A stretch of 64,000 nucleotides of DNA from Gammaproteobacteria bacterium (GCA_014238615.1 JABAAT010000016.1:1-64000); one strand, 5' to 3'; positions 54,809-64,000 are shown, counted from the stretch's first letter. The notes: a model not told the origin generated them from the letters alone. Numbers and translations: made by a program.

Positions 54809-55392
54809 CCGGCGCATCCGGAGGCGCCTGGGCGGGGGCGCGCGGCACCACCGTGCTGTGTGTACGCCGCGCGGGCGAGGTGGTGATGGCGAGTGACGGC
54901 CAGGTCACCATGAACGGGCTGATCCTGAAAGGCAACGCACGCAAGGTGCGTCGCCTGGGCAAGGAAAGCCAGGTGCTGGCTGGATTTGCCGGCGGCACGG
55001 CGGACGCCCTGACACTTTTTGAATTGTTTGAGGCGAACCTGGAACAGCACCAGGGCAACCTGCGCCGGGCGGCCGTGGAACTGGCCAAGAGCTGGCGCAC
55101 CGAGCGCCGCCTGCGGCGCCTGGAAGCCCTGCTTTGCGTGGCCGATCTGCAGATCACGCTGACCTTGTCCGGCAACGGAGACGTGCTGGAACCCGAGCAC
55201 CAGGTGATAGGCATCGGTTCCGGTGGAGGTTACGCCATGGCCGCGGCGTGTGCTTTGCTGCGGCACAGTGAGCTCGGTGCCCGTGCCGTGGCCGAGAGCG
55301 CCATGGAATGCGCCGCGGAACTCTGCATCTATACGAACCGCAACCTGGTGCTGGAGGAGTTGCCGTTACGCGCCAGGGAGCAGGCTTCGTGA
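54805..55392 (+). CDS. hslV: ATP-dependent protease peptidase subunit HslV
   Basis: HslV is the proteasome-like peptidase of HslUV. The 195-residue product has the catalytic threonine within T-T-V-L-C-V-R-R, preceded by about 14 residues (start M-T-G-A-S-G-G-A-W). In E. coli the threonine directly follows the initiator Met, so here a propeptide must be removed, as proposed for HslV of several other bacteria. The catalytic lysine is in G-N-A-R-K-V-R-R-L. The GTG start overlaps xerC and the stop overlaps hslU by 4 bp. Confidence 0.96.
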   Translation: MTGASGGAWAGARGTTVLCVRRAGEVVMASDGQVTMNGLILKGNARKVRRLGKESQVLAGFAGGTADALTLFELFEANLEQHQGNLRRAAVELAKSWRTERRLRRLEALLCVADLQITLTLSGNGDVLEPEHQVIGIGSGGGYAMAAACALLRHSELGARAVAESAMECAAELCIYTNRNLVLEELPLRAREQAS

Positions 55393-56768
55393 GCCGTGCG
55401 CCGGTGATTCCCCTGCCGGACACGCGCGGCGCTGCACCCGAACCGCACTCCCCGGACATTGAGTTCACGCCGCAGCAGACCGTCCTGGAACTGGACAAGC
55501 ATGTGATCGGCCAGCAGGCGGCTAAGCGGGCGGTGTCCATCGCCTTGCGCAACCGCTGGCGGCGCAGCCGCATCGATGAGCCCATGTGCAGCGAAATCAT
55601 GCCCAAGAACATTCTCATGATAGGTCCCACCGGGGTGGGTAAGACCGAGATTTCACGGCGCCTGGCGCGCCTCGTGGATGCGCCCTTCATCAAGGTGGAG
55701 GCGACCAAGTTTACGGAAGTCGGCTACGTGGGGCGTGACGTGGAATCGATTATCCGTGACCTGGTGGAGGCTGCCATCAAGATGCTGCGCGAGCACGCCG
55801 TGGGGCGCTTTAAGGAGCGCGCCCGGGAGGCCGCCGTGCAGCGGCTCCTGGACGCCCTGTGCCGGGAGCAGAGCGAATTGGTCGGAGTGCCGCGCGAAGA
55901 CCTGCGACAACGCCTGCAATCCGGGGAATTTGACGCCATGGAAGTGGAATGTGAGTTTCGCGACCTACGCCTGGGGGTGGAGATCATGGGGCCGCCGGGC
56001 ATGGAGGAAATGACCCGCCAGCTGCAGGACATGATGCGGGGGCTGTCCGGCCGGCAACAGCGCACCCGCCGCCTGCGTGCCGATGCGGCGTTGCGCCAGC
56101 TGGTCGATGAGGAAGTGCAGCACCTCGTGGATGAAGAGGAATTAAAGACTGAGGCGATTGACAAGGTGGAGCAGAACGGCCTGGTGTTCATCGATGAGAT
56201 CGACAAGATCAGCAGCCGTGGAGAGCCTGCGCACAACGCCGAGGTCTCCCGTGAAGGTGTGCAGCGCGACCTGCTGCCCTTGATTGAAGGCTGCACCGTT
56301 TCCACCCGCTACGGTACGGTCAGCACCGACCATATCCTGTTTATCTGCTCCGGCTCCTTCCATCGGGCCAAGCCCTCCGACCTGATCCCGGAGTTACAGG
56401 GCCGTCTGCCGATCCGAGTGGAACTGAAATCCCTGAAAGTGCAGGACTTCAAACGCATTCTCACCGAACCCGATTGCTCGCTGACCGAGCAGTACCGCGC
56501 TTTGCTGGCCGTGGATGAAGTGGAGCTACGCTTCTCCGAGGATGGCATCCAGCGCCTCGCCGAGATCGCCTGGCAGATCAATGAACGCACTGAGAACATA
56601 GGCGCGCGCCGGCTGCACACAATTTTAGAGCGCCTTCTGGACGAACTTTCCTTCCAGGCCCCGGAGCCGGGTTACCGCGGTTCCGCCGTGACCATTGACC
56701 AGGCCTACGTCAACCGGCAACTGGAGAGCCTGGTGGAAGATGAAGATCTGAGCCGCTACATCCTGTAA
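55389..56768 (+). CDS. hslU: ATP-dependent protease ATPase subunit HslU
   Basis: HslU unfolds substrates and feeds HslV. The 459-residue AAA+ protein has Walker [12 protein letters not shown], the pore loop G-Y-V-G-R-D, the I domain (about residues 130-260), Walker [10 protein letters not shown] and the C-terminal tail S-R-Y-I-L that inserts into HslV. The GTG at 55389 overlaps the hslV stop (GTGA). The N-terminus is about 25 residues longer than E. coli HslU and proline-rich. Confidence 0.97.
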   Translation: MSRAPVIPLPDTRGAAPEPHSPDIEFTPQQTVLELDKHVIGQQAAKRAVSIALRNRWRRSRIDEPMCSEIMPKNILMIGPTGVGKTEISRRLARLVDAPFIKVEATKFTEVGYVGRDVESIIRDLVEAAIKMLREHAVGRFKERAREAAVQRLLDALCREQSELVGVPREDLRQRLQSGEFDAMEVECEFRDLRLGVEIMGPPGMEEMTRQLQDMMRGLSGRQQRTRRLRADAALRQLVDEEVQHLVDEEELKTEAIDKVEQNGLVFIDEIDKISSRGEPAHNAEVSREGVQRDLLPLIEGCTVSTRYGTVSTDHILFICSGSFHRAKPSDLIPELQGRLPIRVELKSLKVQDFKRILTEPDCSLTEQYRALLAVDEVELRFSEDGIQRLAEIAWQINERTENIGARRLHTILERLLDELSFQAPEPGYRGSAVTIDQAYVNRQLESLVEDEDLSRYIL

Positions 56769-56783
56769 GCCGTCTTTTCATCC

Positions 56784-57155
56784 ATGCCTCCTTCTTCCCC
56801 CACGGCCCCACAGACGCCGCTTGTGATTCGGCTGCGGCGGCGCGTCCGCCGCCTGGAATTGAGTTTCGCTGACGGTGCCGAGTTCAGTCTGCCTTTCGAG
56901 TTGCTGCGCGTGTATTCACCCTCGGCCGAGACCGCGGGGCACGGTCCGGGACAACGGCGTTTCCCGTCCGGTAAAGCCGATGTGGACATTACCGGGGCGG
57001 ACCCGGTGGGGAACTACGCGGTGCGCCTGCTGTTTGACGACGGCCATAACACTGGCCTGTACACCTGGGAATACCTTTATGAACTGGGCCGCGACCGGGA
57101 GCTACTGGAACGACGCTACCGGGAGGCCCTGGCAGCCCGGGAGCAGCCGCGGTGA
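56784..57155 (+). CDS. DUF971 family protein
   Basis: The 123-residue product is a DUF971 (GBBH-like N-terminal) domain: L-E-L-S-F-A-D-G, F-E-L-L-R-V-Y-S-P-S-A-E, N-Y-A-V-R-L-L-F-D-D-G-H-N-T-G-L-Y-T-W. The family is related to the N-terminal domain of gamma-butyrobetaine hydroxylase and has been connected with Fe-S or iron handling, but no role is established. It sits between hslU and ubiE in many gammaproteobacteria, as here, overlapping ubiE by 4 bp. Confidence 0.93.
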   Translation: MPPSSPTAPQTPLVIRLRRRVRRLELSFADGAEFSLPFELLRVYSPSAETAGHGPGQRRFPSGKADVDITGADPVGNYAVRLLFDDGHNTGLYTWEYLYELGRDRELLERRYREALAAREQPR

Positions 57156-57907
57156 GTCCGCCGGACGCGGAGCGGGCATGCTTTGGTTTTGAGGAAGTCT
57201 CGCGCACCGAGCATCGGCACCGGATCGGGCGGGTTTTCTCGGACGTTGCGTCCCGCTACGATCTCATGAATGATTGCATGTCCCTGGGGTTGCACCGGCT
57301 CTGGAAAAGATTCGCGGTGCAGTTGGCGCGGCCGCGGCGGGGCGAGCGGGTCCTGGACCTGGCCGCCGGAACCTGTGACCTGGCGGCCCTGATCGCGCCG
57401 CGGGTGGGGGCGGAAGGCCTGGTGTTGGCCTGCGATCGCAATCCCAGGATGCTCAGCCTGGGCCGGGATCGCATGCTGCGCCGCGGCCTGGTGAGTAACC
57501 TGCGCTACGTCGTGGGCGCCGCCGAGGACCTGCCCTGTCGGGAGGGCGTGTTCCACCTGGCAACCATTGCTTTTGGCTTGCGCAACATGACGGATCGGGC
57601 CGCGGCGCTGCGCGGCGTGTACGCCAGGCTGCGCCCGGGCGGGCGCCTGCTGGTGCTGGAATTCTCCCGGCCGCGCCCGCGCTTTCTGCGTCCCGCCTGG
57701 CGAGCTTATTGTCTCTCTTGTTTGCCGCGCCTCGGCGCCTGGATAGCCGGTGACGGCCCAAGTTACCGTTACCTGGGTGAGTCGGTGCTGTCCTTCCCGG
57801 GCGCGGCGCGGATTGCAGGAGAGTTGGAACGCGCCGGATTCCGCGAGTTGCGGCGGCATGCGCTGGCGGGCGGCGTGGTGACCGCGCACCTGGCCTGGAA
57901 ATTGTGA
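57152..57907 (+). CDS. ubiE: Ubiquinone/menaquinone biosynthesis C-methyltransferase
   Basis: UbiE methylates the benzoquinol ring in ubiquinone synthesis. The 251-residue product has F-G-F-E-E-V, the SAM motif V-L-D-L-A-A-G-T-C-D-L-A, Y-D-L-M-N-D-C-M-S-L-G-L-H-R-L-W-K-R, and L-V-L-E-F-S-R-P. The ring product is used in the inner membrane. The GTG start overlaps DUF971 and its stop overlaps ubiJ by 4 bp. Confidence 0.97.
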   Translation: MSPPDAERACFGFEEVSRTEHRHRIGRVFSDVASRYDLMNDCMSLGLHRLWKRFAVQLARPRRGERVLDLAAGTCDLAALIAPRVGAEGLVLACDRNPRMLSLGRDRMLRRGLVSNLRYVVGAAEDLPCREGVFHLATIAFGLRNMTDRAAALRGVYARLRPGGRLLVLEFSRPRPRFLRPAWRAYCLSCLPRLGAWIAGDGPSYRYLGESVLSFPGAARIAGELERAGFRELRRHALAGGVVTAHLAWKL

Positions 57908-58545
57908 AGAGCGCTCCCCAGGCCGGCCGCGCGTCCCTGGAGTGGGCCTTGAACCGCCTGTTGGACCTGGATCCGCAAACCCGCATGCGGCTGGCGGAGT
58001 ACGCCGGCCGCCGCATTGAACTGTGTCTGCCCGGTGGCGCTTGTGCGCTGCGTCTGCTCCTGGAAACGGAGGGGCTGCGCCTGGAAGACGCCGCCCGAAA
58101 CATCGATCCGGGCGTGGAGCCGGACCTGCGCGTGGAAGCGGCGCCGGTGGCTTTACTGGGTTTCTGGCTGCGGTCTCGGGGGAGCGCGCCGCCGGGTGCG
58201 CGTGAGTATGTGCAAGTCAGCGGGGACGCCCGGTTGTTGTCCGATCTGGCCGCCGTGCTGCGCGATTTCCGCCCTGATTTTGAAGGCGCCCTGGCGCCCT
58301 GGGTGGGTGATGGTGCGACCTTGCAGTTGCTGCATTGGGCGCGCGCGCTGCTGGAGTGGTTGCGCGGCGTTCTGCTGAAGGCCGCCCGGGACGGCAGGGA
58401 GCGCTTGCGTTATGAACACGGCTTGCTGCCCGGTCGCCCGGAGGTGAGGAATTTCCTCGAGGAAGCGGACCGCCTGCGGGATGCCGTGGAACACCTGCGC
58501 CTGCGGCTTGAAGCACTGGAGCGGCGGCGCGCCGCCGACTCCTAA
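57904..58545 (+). CDS. ubiJ: Ubiquinone biosynthesis accessory factor UbiJ
   Basis: UbiJ binds lipids and, with UbiK, scaffolds the soluble Ubi complex. The 213-residue product has an N-terminal SCP2-like domain (about residues 10-115, A-L-N-R-L-L-D-L-D-P to V-S-G-D-A-R-L) and a C-terminal helical/coiled segment (D-R-L-R-D-A-V-E-H-L-R-L-R-L-E-A-L-E). The ubiE-ubiJ-ubiB order is diagnostic. GTG start. Confidence 0.93.
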   Translation: MKSAPQAGRASLEWALNRLLDLDPQTRMRLAEYAGRRIELCLPGGACALRLLLETEGLRLEDAARNIDPGVEPDLRVEAAPVALLGFWLRSRGSAPPGAREYVQVSGDARLLSDLAAVLRDFRPDFEGALAPWVGDGATLQLLHWARALLEWLRGVLLKAARDGRERLRYEHGLLPGRPEVRNFLEEADRLRDAVEHLRLRLEALERRRAADS

Positions 58546-58554
58546 GCGCGCGCC

Positions 58555-60231
58555 ATGCTGCGACCGGGCCTGCTGCTGCGTGTTTTCAGTATCCAGCGCC
58601 TGCTTATCAGGTACGGCCTGGATGAAATGCTGCTTAACTCGCCGCTGTTCCGCTCCGTACGCTTCCTGTTTTACCTGTTGCCCTGGAACTGGACGCGGCG
58701 GCCCCACAAGGAGCAGCGCGGGCGGCGGCTGCGCCTGTTGCTCGAGGAATTGGGCCCGGTTTACATCAAGTTCGGCCAGTTGCTTTCCACGCGGCCGGAC
58801 CTGACGCCGGAAGATATCTCCGAGGAGCTGGCCCTGTTGCAGGATCGGGTGGCGCCCTTCCCCGGGGCGGAGGCGCGTCGCCAGGTGGAAGCGGCCCTGG
58901 GCCGTCCGATCGATGATTTATTCCGGGAGTTCGAGGAACAGCCCCTGGCCTCCGCTTCCATCGCCCAGGTGCATGGTGCCGTGCTGCTGGACGGTCGCCG
59001 GGTCATCGTCAAGGTGCCGCGTCCAGGGTTGCGGGGGAGCATCCGTTATGACCTGGAACTGCTACGCCTGGTAGCCGTGTCGCTGGAGCGTTACTGGCGT
59101 GAGGCGCGCGCACTGCGGCCCACCGGCGTGGTGGATGAATTCGAAAAAACCCTCTACGCCGAGTTTGATTTCCTGCGGGAAGCGGCTAACGCCGCGCAGT
59201 TGCGGCGCAACCATAAAGACTCCGCGAGCCTGCATATTCCGGCCGTGATCTGGGAGTACAGCCGTTCCGAACTGCTGGTCATGGAACGCGTCAGCGGGAT
59301 TCCCATCGGCAATCGAGCCGCCCTGGAGCGTGCCGGGGTGCAGCTGGATTGGATCGCCGAGGAACTGGTGCGCCTGTTCTTTACCATGATCTTTCGCGAC
59401 AGCTTTTTTCACGCGGATCTGCACCCGGGCAATCTCTTCATTCTGCCTGCCTCCGAGGGGCAGCCCTGCCGCATCGCCCTGGTGGACTTCGGCATCACCG
59501 GAACCCTGAGTGAGCGCGATCAACGCTACCTGGCGGAGAATTTCCTGGCGTTCCTGGAGCGCGATTACGCGCGGGTCGCGCAATTGCACGTGGAGTCCGG
59601 CTGGGTGCCGCCCGGCACGCGCACGGATGAATTCGAAGCGGCCGTGCGCACGGTGTGCGAACCCCTGCTGGATCGGCCATTGCGCCAGATCTCCTTCGGA
59701 CTCCTGTTGCTGCGCCTGTTGCGTATCGCCCGCCAGTTTCGCATGGAGATCCTGCCGCAGTTGCTGCTGTTGCAGAAAAGCCTGGTGAACCTGGAGGGAC
59801 TGGGTCGATCGCTCTATCCGGACCTGGAATTGTGGAAGACCGTGCGGGTGCAAATGGAGCAGTGGCTGAAAAGCCGCGTCGGGATGGGGGGGATTTGGCG
59901 GCAGTCGAAGCGGCGCCTGCCGCATTGGCTGGAACGGTTGCCCCAGGCGCCTTCACGCGCCCTGGAAGCCCTGGAGCGCCTGCATGAAAATCGCCTGGAG
60001 CTGGGATTCCGATCCACTGACTTGCGCGCCTTGCACGTGGAACTGCGTGCCGGCATGCGCCGGTTGTTCATGGTGCTGGCCGGCGGCCTGCTGCTGGTGA
60101 CCGCCGCCGTGCTCGCCCTGGGGGAGCCCTCCGGCTGGCTGAGGCTGTGCTCTTGGGGCGCGACGTGCGGGGGGCTGCTGTTACTGGCGCTGGGATTGCG
60201 TGCACTGTTTTTCCAGGAGCCGCGCGACTGA
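58555..60231 (+). CDS. ubiB: Ubiquinone biosynthesis regulatory protein kinase-like UbiB
   Basis: UbiB is an atypical kinase/ATPase needed for ubiquinone synthesis. The 558-residue product has the KxGQ motif (Y-I-K-F-G-Q-L-L-S-T-R-P-D), the alanine-rich nucleotide loop A-S-A-S-I-A-Q-V-H, the invariant lysine region (V-I-V-K-V-P-R-P-G), E-x-D (E-F-D-F-L-R-E-A-A-N), the catalytic loop F-H-A-D-L-H-P-G-N and the metal D-F-G. Two C-terminal membrane segments follow (about 504-555). Start is the ATG 9 bp after ubiJ. Confidence 0.97.
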   Translation: MLRPGLLLRVFSIQRLLIRYGLDEMLLNSPLFRSVRFLFYLLPWNWTRRPHKEQRGRRLRLLLEELGPVYIKFGQLLSTRPDLTPEDISEELALLQDRVAPFPGAEARRQVEAALGRPIDDLFREFEEQPLASASIAQVHGAVLLDGRRVIVKVPRPGLRGSIRYDLELLRLVAVSLERYWREARALRPTGVVDEFEKTLYAEFDFLREAANAAQLRRNHKDSASLHIPAVIWEYSRSELLVMERVSGIPIGNRAALERAGVQLDWIAEELVRLFFTMIFRDSFFHADLHPGNLFILPASEGQPCRIALVDFGITGTLSERDQRYLAENFLAFLERDYARVAQLHVESGWVPPGTRTDEFEAAVRTVCEPLLDRPLRQISFGLLLLRLLRIARQFRMEILPQLLLLQKSLVNLEGLGRSLYPDLELWKTVRVQMEQWLKSRVGMGGIWRQSKRRLPHWLERLPQAPSRALEALERLHENRLELGFRSTDLRALHVELRAGMRRLFMVLAGGLLLVTAAVLALGEPSGWLRLCSWGATCGGLLLLALGLRALFFQEPRD

Positions 60232-60306
60232 GCTCCAGTGGAGGCGTAGCTCCACCCGCGCGGGCGCCCTGACAGTCCCTGGATAAGCGTTCCGGCGATG
60301 ACTTTT

Positions 60307-61980
60307 TCAGTCGCCTTCCGGAGCGGGCGGAGCGGGCGGGGGGGGCGTGGCGCGGAAACCGGAACTGATCGGGTAGCGCCGCTCGCGTCCGAAGGCGCGG
60401 TACGTGACCTTGGGTCCCGGAGGCGCCTGGCGGCGTTTGTGTTCGCTGCCCAGGATAAGGGTTGCGATCCTTGTCAGTAGCTCCGGCTCCAGGCCTTCCG
60501 CCGCCAGTTCCTCGAGGGTGCGATCCTGCTCCACGAAGCCGGTGATGATTCGATCCAGTACGGCGTAAGGCGGGAGGCTGTCCTGGTCCACCTGCCCGGG
60601 CCGCAGCTCGGCCGATGGCGGGCGCTCCAGGATGCGCTTCGGGATGTCGGCGCGCCGCCGGTTGCGCCAGCGCGCCAGGCGGTACACCCAGCTTTTGGAG
60701 AGATCCTTGAGCGGCGCGAAACCGCCTGCCATGTCACCGTACAAGGTCATGTAACCGACGGCCGCTTCACTCTTGTTGCCGGTCGCCAGCAGCAGTTTGC
60801 CGCGTTGATTGGCGAGCGCCATGAGCAAAGTGCCGCGCACACGCGCCTGTAGGTTTTCCTCCGTGACTTCCCTCGGCGTGTCCTCAAAGATGCCGCGCAG
60901 GGCTTTCCGGAAGGCGTCAAACAACGGATCGATGGGCAGCGTGTAGGCGCGCACGCCCAGGCGTGTCGCCAGGGCGGCGGCGTCCGTGGTGCTGATCCGG
61001 GCGCTGTAGCGGGACGGCATGAGCAACGTTTCTACATGTTCCGCACCGAGCGCGTCCACCGCCAGGCACAGGGTCAGGGCCGAATCGACGCCGCCGGACA
61101 GGCCCAGCACCGCGCCGCGCAAGCCGCTTGCCCCAAGATAGTCACGCAGGGCCGTGACCAGGGCCGTGTAAACCGCTTCCTCATCGTTTGGCAATGGCTC
61201 CGACGCGACCTCCGTCACCACGGTCACACCGTCCGCGACGCCGCGCAACTCTACGGGGAACAGGCCTTCCTGGAACTGCGGGGCCTGCAGCCGTGTGACA
61301 CCATTCGAGTCCAGCACCATGGAGGCGCCGTCGAATACCAACTCGTCCTGGCCGCCCACGAGATTCACGTAAGCGATAGGCAAAGCGCTCTCGCGCGTGC
61401 GTTCTTGCAGTTGCCGCAAGCGTTCGGCGTGCTTGCCAAGATGGTAGGGGGAGGCGTTCAGATTCAGGATGACCTGTGCTCCGCTCTCCCGGATAGAGGC
61501 CAGGGGCTCCGGATGCCAGAGATCTTCACAGAGGGTCAGGGCCAGGCGCAGCCCGCCCAGCGTGCAGAGCACCACCTTCCGCCCGGGACTGAAGTGGCGC
61601 CTTTCATCGAAGACACCGTAGTTGGGCAGTTGTTGCTTGCGGTAGCGGGCGCGCAGGGTGCCTTGCGCGTAGAGGCTGCAGGCGTTGTACAGGCGTCCGT
61701 CCGGGGTCCGTTCCGGATGTCCCAGGAGCAGCGCCGGCAGGGCGCGCTCGCCGGCCAGGGCGCGGAGGGCCTGTTCCACCTGCGCGTGCAGTTCCGGTCG
61801 TGCCAGCAGATCGTCCGGAGGATAGCCGGTCAGGCAGAGTTCGGGAAACAGCACCAGCTCGGCCCCCAGTTCGCGCCGGGCCCGCGCCGCGGCTTGGCGC
61901 ACACGGCGCAGGTTCCCGGGTACGTCCCCGACCGGGAAATGCAACTGGGCCAGCACCAGGCGTAGGCGCCGCCCGCTCAT
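60307..61980 (-). CDS. nadE: Glutamine-dependent NAD+ synthetase
   Basis: NadE amidates deamido-NAD+ with ammonia from glutamine. The 557-residue product fuses a nitrilase-type glutaminase domain (Glu47 in F-P-E-L-C-L-T-G-Y; Lys in Y-R-K-Q-Q-L-P-N-Y-G; Cys in L-T-L-C-E-D-L-W) to the synthetase domain with the PP-loop L-G-L-S-G-G-V-D-S-A-L and L-A-T-G-N-K-S-E. The ATG at 61980 begins the conserved L-R-L-V-L-A-Q-L; the longer frame shadows sucD. The C-terminus beyond Y-P-I-S-S-G-F is a Pro/Ala tail encoded by a tandem repeat. Confidence 0.96.
   Translation of the reverse strand: MSGRRLRLVLAQLHFPVGDVPGNLRRVRQAAARARRELGAELVLFPELCLTGYPPDDLLARPELHAQVEQALRALAGERALPALLLGHPERTPDGRLYNACSLYAQGTLRARYRKQQLPNYGVFDERRHFSPGRKVVLCTLGGLRLALTLCEDLWHPEPLASIRESGAQVILNLNASPYHLGKHAERLRQLQERTRESALPIAYVNLVGGQDELVFDGASMVLDSNGVTRLQAPQFQEGLFPVELRGVADGVTVVTEVASEPLPNDEEAVYTALVTALRDYLGASGLRGAVLGLSGGVDSALTLCLAVDALGAEHVETLLMPSRYSARISTTDAAALATRLGVRAYTLPIDPLFDAFRKALRGIFEDTPREVTEENLQARVRGTLLMALANQRGKLLLATGNKSEAAVGYMTLYGDMAGGFAPLKDLSKSWVYRLARWRNRRRADIPKRILERPPSAELRPGQVDQDSLPPYAVLDRIITGFVEQDRTLEELAAEGLEPELLTRIATLILGSEHKRRQAPPGPKVTYRAFGRERRYPISSGFRATPPPPAPPAPEGD
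60321..60347 (-). repeat. 9-bp tandem repeat at the 3' end of nadE
   Basis: gagcgggcg is present twice (60321-60338) and as a diverged third copy ggggggg cg (60339-60347). It encodes the P-P-P-P-A-P-P-A-P tail of NadE next to the convergent ubiB gene. Confidence 0.85.
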
Positions 61981-62020
61981 GCCGTCGGCCGCGCCGACCA
62001 TGCGCCAGGGGAGGCGGCGT

Positions 62021-62902
62021 TCAGCCGTCTCCGGCCAGTAGTTCAGCCAGCGCGGAGCCCAACTCGGCGGGGGAGCGCGTAGTGCGTACGCCGGCCGCTT
62101 CCAGGGCCTGGTATTTCTCCAACGCTCCGCCCTGTCCGCCGGCGATGATCGCGCCGGCGTGGCCCATGCGCCGCCCGGGTGGTGCGGTGAGGCCGGCGAT
62201 ATAGGCCGCCACCGGCTTCTGCATCCGCTCGCGGATATACGAGGCGGCGCTTTCCTCCGAACTGCCGCCGATCTCTCCCACCATGATGACGCCCCGGGTA
62301 TCGGGGTCCTGTTCAAAGAGCTCCAGGCAGTCCACAAAATCCAGGCCGTGAATGGGATCGCCGCCGATGCCCACACAGCTGCTCTGTCCGAGACCGGCCT
62401 GGCTGGTTTGGTGCACCGCTTCGTAGGTCAGGGTGCCGGAGCGGGAGACGATGCCGATACAGCCGGGCCGGTGGATCGAGCCCGGCATGATGCCGAGCTT
62501 GCATGCGCCTGGTGTGATCACTCCCGGACAGTTGGGCCCCACCAGGTGCACCTCCGGCAGGGTTTCCAGGCGCGCCGCCACTTTGACCATGTCCAGAACC
62601 GGGATGCCTTCGCTGATGCAGACGATGAGTTTAACGCCGGCTTCCGCCGCCTCCAGGATCGCCTCCGCGGCAAAGGGCGCGGGGACGAAGATCAGGCTGG
62701 CGTCGCCGCCGCATGCATCGACGGCTTCCGCCATCGTGTCGAACACCGGCACGCCCAGGTGTTTCCGGCCGCCTCGGCCCGGCGTGACACCGCCGACCAG
62801 GCGGGTGCCGTATTCCAGGGCCTGTTGGCAGTGGAAAGTTCCCTGTTGCCCGGTGATGCCTTGGCAGATGACGCGCGTTTCGCGATCGACCAGGATGCCC
62901 AT
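62021..62902 (-). CDS. sucD: Succinyl-CoA synthetase alpha subunit
   Basis: SucD with SucC interconverts succinyl-CoA and succinate with nucleotide synthesis. The 293-residue product has the CoA-binding fold ([11 protein letters not shown]), [17 protein letters not shown], and the phosphohistidine in [12 protein letters not shown]. The gene shares one base with sucC (TGATG). Malate-CoA ligase (MtkB) of the serine cycle is a close relative and cannot be fully excluded. Confidence 0.93.
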   Translation of the reverse strand: MGILVDRETRVICQGITGQQGTFHCQQALEYGTRLVGGVTPGRGGRKHLGVPVFDTMAEAVDACGGDASLIFVPAPFAAEAILEAAEAGVKLIVCISEGIPVLDMVKVAARLETLPEVHLVGPNCPGVITPGACKLGIMPGSIHRPGCIGIVSRSGTLTYEAVHQTSQAGLGQSSCVGIGGDPIHGLDFVDCLELFEQDPDTRGVIMVGEIGGSSEESAASYIRERMQKPVAAYIAGLTAPPGRRMGHAGAIIAGGQGGALEKYQALEAAGVRTTRSPAELGSALAELLAGDG

Positions 62903-64000
62903 CAGTCGGCCGCCCCGGCGGCGGCCACCGCCTTGCGTGCCGCCTCGTCCAGGTCCTCGGCCAGGGTGATATTCAGGCCGCTTTGCGCCAGCAACTCGCG
63001 GCCCTGCGTCACGCGGGTGCCTTTCAGGCGCACCACCAGGGGAGTCCGCACACCGACTTCGCGGACGGCCTGGATGATGCCTTCGGCGATCAGATCGCAG
63101 CGCACGATGCCACCGAAGATGTTCACCAGCAGCGCGCGCACCAGGGGCGCGGCGCTGATCAGTTTGAAAGCCTCGGTGACCCGTTCCACCGTGGCGTTGC
63201 CGCCGACGTCAAGGAAGTTGGCCGGCTCCCCGCCGTGCAACTTGATGATGTCCATGGTCGCCATGGCCAGTCCGGCGCCGTTCACCATGCAACCGATATT
63301 GCCTTCCAGCGCGACATAGTTCAGATCAAAAGCCCTGGCGGCGCGTTCGCACTCGTCCTCCTGGCTGGGATCGCCCTGTTCCGCCAACGCGGCCTGGCGG
63401 AACAGGGCGTTGTCGTCCACCGAGACCTTGGCGTCCAGGGCCAGGAGCCGTCCCTGCTCATCCACGATGAGCGGGTTGATTTCAGCCAGACCCAGGTCTT
63501 TTTCCAGGAACAGGCGGTAGAGTGCGCGCAGTATCGCGCACCACTGGACGCGCTGTTGCTTGTCCAGGGACAGTTGAAAGGCCAGGGCGGCCGCGTGGTA
63601 GTTCAACAACCCGGTGCCGGGGTGGACACCGACCTGGTGGATGTGTTCGGGTTGTTCGGCGGCGATTTCCTCGATATTCATGCCGCCGCAGGGGGAGGCG
63701 ATGACCCGTATTCGCCGAGAGCCGCGATCCACCAGCACCGCCAGGTAGAGTTCCCGGGTGATCTCCTGTATTTCCTGCACGAGTACACAATGCACGGGTT
63801 GGCCCGCCGGTCCGGACTGGCGTGTGACCAGGCGCTTGCCAAGCAATTCGCGCGCCGCCTGCTCCAACTCCTTGAGGCCGCGTACGGCCCGGATACCACC
63901 TGCCTTGCCGCGCCCGCCCGCGTGTACCTGGGCTTTAACGATCCACTGCTCTCCACCCAGTTCGCGAGCGCATCGCAAGGTTTCTTCAACGCTGTGCGCC
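62902..64000 (-). CDS. sucC: Succinyl-CoA synthetase beta subunit, 5' end cut off
   Basis: The frame stays open to the right edge (about 365 residues visible), so the N-terminal 20 or so residues are missing. The ATP-grasp domain with [20 protein letters not shown] and the CoA-ligase domain with [27 protein letters not shown] and N-I-F-G-G-I are clear. The apparent start at 63978 (TTG) is only the edge of the window. The Mtk alternative noted for sucD applies equally. Confidence 0.93.
   Translation of the reverse strand, partial: AHSVEETLRCARELGGEQWIVKAQVHAGGRGKAGGIRAVRGLKELEQAARELLGKRLVTRQSGPAGQPVHCVLVQEIQEITRELYLAVLVDRGSRRIRVIASPCGGMNIEEIAAEQPEHIHQVGVHPGTGLLNYHAAALAFQLSLDKQQRVQWCAILRALYRLFLEKDLGLAEINPLIVDEQGRLLALDAKVSVDDNALFRQAALAEQGDPSQEDECERAARAFDLNYVALEGNIGCMVNGAGLAMATMDIIKLHGGEPANFLDVGGNATVERVTEAFKLISAAPLVRALLVNIFGGIVRCDLIAEGIIQAVREVGVRTPLVVRLKGTRVTQGRELLAQSGLNITLAEDLDEAARKAVAAAGAAD

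Noticed and set aside
62021-64000. Malate-CoA ligase (mtkAB) of the serine cycle
   Set aside because: Motifs fit succinyl-CoA synthetase at least as well and no serine-cycle gene is adjacent; kept only as an alternative.

Overview
The window is 64 kb of GC-rich, densely packed chromosome from a gammaproteobacterium that carries the tetrahydromethanopterin-linked C1 pathway. The arrangement leuB-asd-fimV-truA-trpF-trpB-trpA-accD-folC-dedD-cvpA-purF is the classic gammaproteobacterial one (Pseudomonas-like). The fhcBADC operon, a beta-RFAP synthase and a two-subunit NAD-dependent formate dehydrogenase point to a methylotroph, most likely a type I methanotroph of the Methylococcales. No methane or methanol oxidation gene lies in the window, so that placement is inference.

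Layout. 0-17 kb: plus-strand housekeeping run from leuB to purF, then efp and rsmD. 17-24 kb: minus-strand formate dehydrogenase (fdhBA) and the periplasmic protease prc. 24-26 kb: a secreted alpha/beta hydrolase and a secreted five-EF-hand protein. 26-32 kb: fhcBADC (minus), facing away from a beta-RFAP synthase gene (plus) for methanopterin synthesis. 32-41 kb: mdh-gltA (minus) facing away from sucA-sucB-lpdA (plus), that is, most of an oxidative TCA cycle. 41-45 kb: mtaB, a histone-deacetylase-family amidohydrolase and metZ. 44.8-46.1 kb: the only sizeable non-protein stretch, with a strong minus-strand terminator (probable small RNA), inverted repeats, a tRNA-Ser(UGA) gene and a gene remnant. 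46-51 kb: a YccA-type membrane protein, copper resistance copA-copB and a secreted SMP-30-like beta-propeller. 51-60 kb: a mechanosensitive channel, then dapF-DUF484-xerC-hslV-hslU-DUF971-ubiE-ubiJ-ubiB, mostly with 4-bp overlaps. 60-64 kb: nadE, then sucD and sucC running off the right edge.

How it fits together. Formaldehyde-derived formyl-H4MPT would be converted to formate by Fhc and then to CO2 plus NADH by the formate dehydrogenase; the beta-RFAP synthase commits to making the H4MPT cofactor. Mdh, GltA, SucA, SucB, Lpd and SucCD supply a near-complete TCA segment.

Most of the window is well-understood core genome. The observations I rate highest are non-coding: a leader of about 145 nt before the beta-RFAP synthase gene whose Shine-Dalgarno sequence is perfectly complementary to an upstream arm; short tandem repeats at all six convergent protein-gene junctions, including an eleven-copy 11-bp array; and a probable terminated small RNA beside metZ. 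All were read by eye, with no database search or folding program.
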